Both the position numbers and the translations under genes were made by a program. A stretch of 64,000 nt of DNA from contig ML664199.1 of NCBI GenBank assembly GCA_007570785.1, forward strand, positions 17,078,523 to 17,142,522. Reading direction: 5' to 3'. This DNA is from Antilocapra americana. Lineage: Eukaryota; Chordata; Mammalia; Artiodactyla; Antilocapridae. This document shows, piece by piece, positions 62,650-64,000 of this stretch (the stretch's first letter is position 1; each line of letters begins with the position of its first letter). The notes below the pieces were generated by a model. That model did no database searches, was not told the DNA's origin, and was given only the letters and a program-made list of their open reading frames with translations.

Positions 62650-63425
62650 CCCAACTCAGACTCATCCCTGCCTCCTATGCTCCCGCTCCCTCATTTCTGC
62701 CTTTAGATGAATGGCAAAATCAGTTACCTAGCAGGTCAGAAATTTTCATGTTCCACCTCCAGTTAGTCACCAAGTTCTATTTCATCTGTTTCCTGTCTTC
62801 TATTTCCATTGCCTCTTCCTTTTCTAGCTCAGGATCTACAGCTCACTCATCTAAAGACAATGGTCTCCTAACTGACCTGCCTGTCTTTAGCTTCTCACAC
62901 CCTGCACATACTCTGCACTATGGCCAGATTTGGTCTTTGCAGATTCTGATCAGTCTTAGCCTTGCTGAAAACCCTCTAAAAGCTCCCCATTGCTGCCAGA
63001 ATAACTTACAGGATCTTCACAGCCAGGTAGCCTTTCCCCATCCACCCATCCCCCAGCCCAGTGCCCTGTGCTCAGACCTGGAGCTACTCGCTCTTTCCAG
63101 AATATGCCAAGAATGTTCAAGCTTCTGTGCCTTTATTCACACTGTTCCCTCGGCCTGGACTGTCCATGCCTTCATACCTCCCCCACGTCTGTAACATGTT
63201 TTTGATTCCTCCAAGACCTAGCTCAGCTATCACCCTCTCTGAAGGCTCCCCCTTCTCCAACTCCCAGCAGAACAAACTGTTCCTTCCTCTACATCCCATT
63301 GTTTTCCAGTCTGGGTGTCACTTTGCAGCTCACACTTGGTGTTTGTCTCTCTCTATACTCTGCATCTGCAGGGCCCACTGTGCAGCCTGCCTGGCATAGA
63401 ATAGGTACTCTATCAGTGCTTCTGG
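62650..63425 (+). mobile_element. Ancient L2 LINE, 3' part
   Basis: L2 ORF2-derived and 3'UTR wording in order: aaaaccctctaaaagctccc, tcttcacagccaggtagcct, gcctttattcacactgttcc, gcctggcatagaataggtac. The 182-codon open frame across it is a by-product. Confidence 0.72.
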
Positions 63426-64000
63426 GATTTCCACTGCTGCTGCCCTAATTCAGAGAATAATCTCCACTCTGTCTTCTTAAATACAGCACCCCAAAGGCCA
63501 CCTTCTCCTCAGAAATTGACCAAATGAAAACAGAACTCTTTAGTATGGCATCTGGGACCTACACCTATGTCTATGGACTAAGCAGACTTAGCAAAATAAT
63601 CAAACAGTTGAAGCTGCCCAATAAATTGGATGGGTGCTGCCAATCTCTGGGCTGCTTCTGACCCTCCCTCCCCTTGTCTGTACCCAGACATTCATCAGCA
63701 TAGTGCCATACTTGACTTTTTAATTTCTATTTATCTTCCTAATAGCCTATTTCTTGTGGGCAACACTTATCCTTCCATTCCTGTCACTGAGTTTCCACAT
63801 CAAGTCTCAGGAATACCCATGAGGTCCTACTTCATTCTGGGTGCAAGCCACCAAGTTCACTTTCCTTACTGCTCATCGACTAGGCAATGGTATGCAGACA
63901 CCTGGCATCAGAAGTATAGTTTTTTTTTTTTGCTTCCTCTCCAATATCTTAACTTGTATTCTACTACACAACATGCCTCCTGCAATGTTCTTTGCTTTTT
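63426..64000. other. Intergenic right end
   Basis: No feature recognised apart from a T-run near 63920. Confidence 0.4.

Noticed and set aside
62646..63194. 182-codon open frame near the right end
   Set aside because: It lies within L2 3' sequence and is out of the L2 coding context.

Overview
This is nuclear DNA from a ruminant, most likely a bovid. The evidence is the repeat content: many BovB (RTE) LINE fragments, tRNA-headed Bov-tA SINEs with the BovB-like tail, cetartiodactyl CHR-type tRNA-Glu SINEs and ruminant L1 3' ends. I cannot separate cattle, sheep and goat by eye. No bacterial, plasmid or phage structure is present.

One protein-coding gene can be reconstructed completely. It lies on the + strand from a CpG-rich promoter at about 18.26-18.72 kb to a poly(A) signal at 44.04 kb. 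Its five coding exons (18727-18749, 22151-22358, 30272-30425, 42575-42690, 43530-43898) join in frame through canonical GT/AG sites and give 289 residues. I recognise the product as the ruminant orthologue of human C2orf73, a poorly characterised protein. The promoter holds a perfect NRF1-type site and, about 107 bases before the ATG, a near-palindromic RFX X-box, the signature of a ciliary gene. The ciliary role is inferred.

Layout: 0.7-4.7 kb is an ancient L2 LINE broken by a BovB fragment and by an L1. 4.7-18 kb is intergenic, with scattered SINEs, MIRs, L1 ends, microsatellites, one GT-associated tandem duplication and a 1.3 kb antisense BovB. 18.2-44.05 kb is the gene; its introns carry two hAT-type relics, an L2 end, an RPL23A processed pseudogene (intron 2), a cluster of opposed CHR SINEs, three BovB fragments, an MLT1-like LTR and an old L1. 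44-64 kb is intergenic. It holds a 2.77 kb antisense L1 with a perfect 15-base target-site duplication inside a MIR, a second GT-linked tandem duplication, an old LTR split by a BovB, another 1.4 kb antisense BovB next to L1, and an L2 at the right end.

No structural RNA gene, CRISPR array or intact autonomous transposon was found. The transposon reading frames are all fragments. The points most worth following up are the X-box/NRF1 promoter of the C2orf73 gene, its coding model, and several insertion-history signatures.
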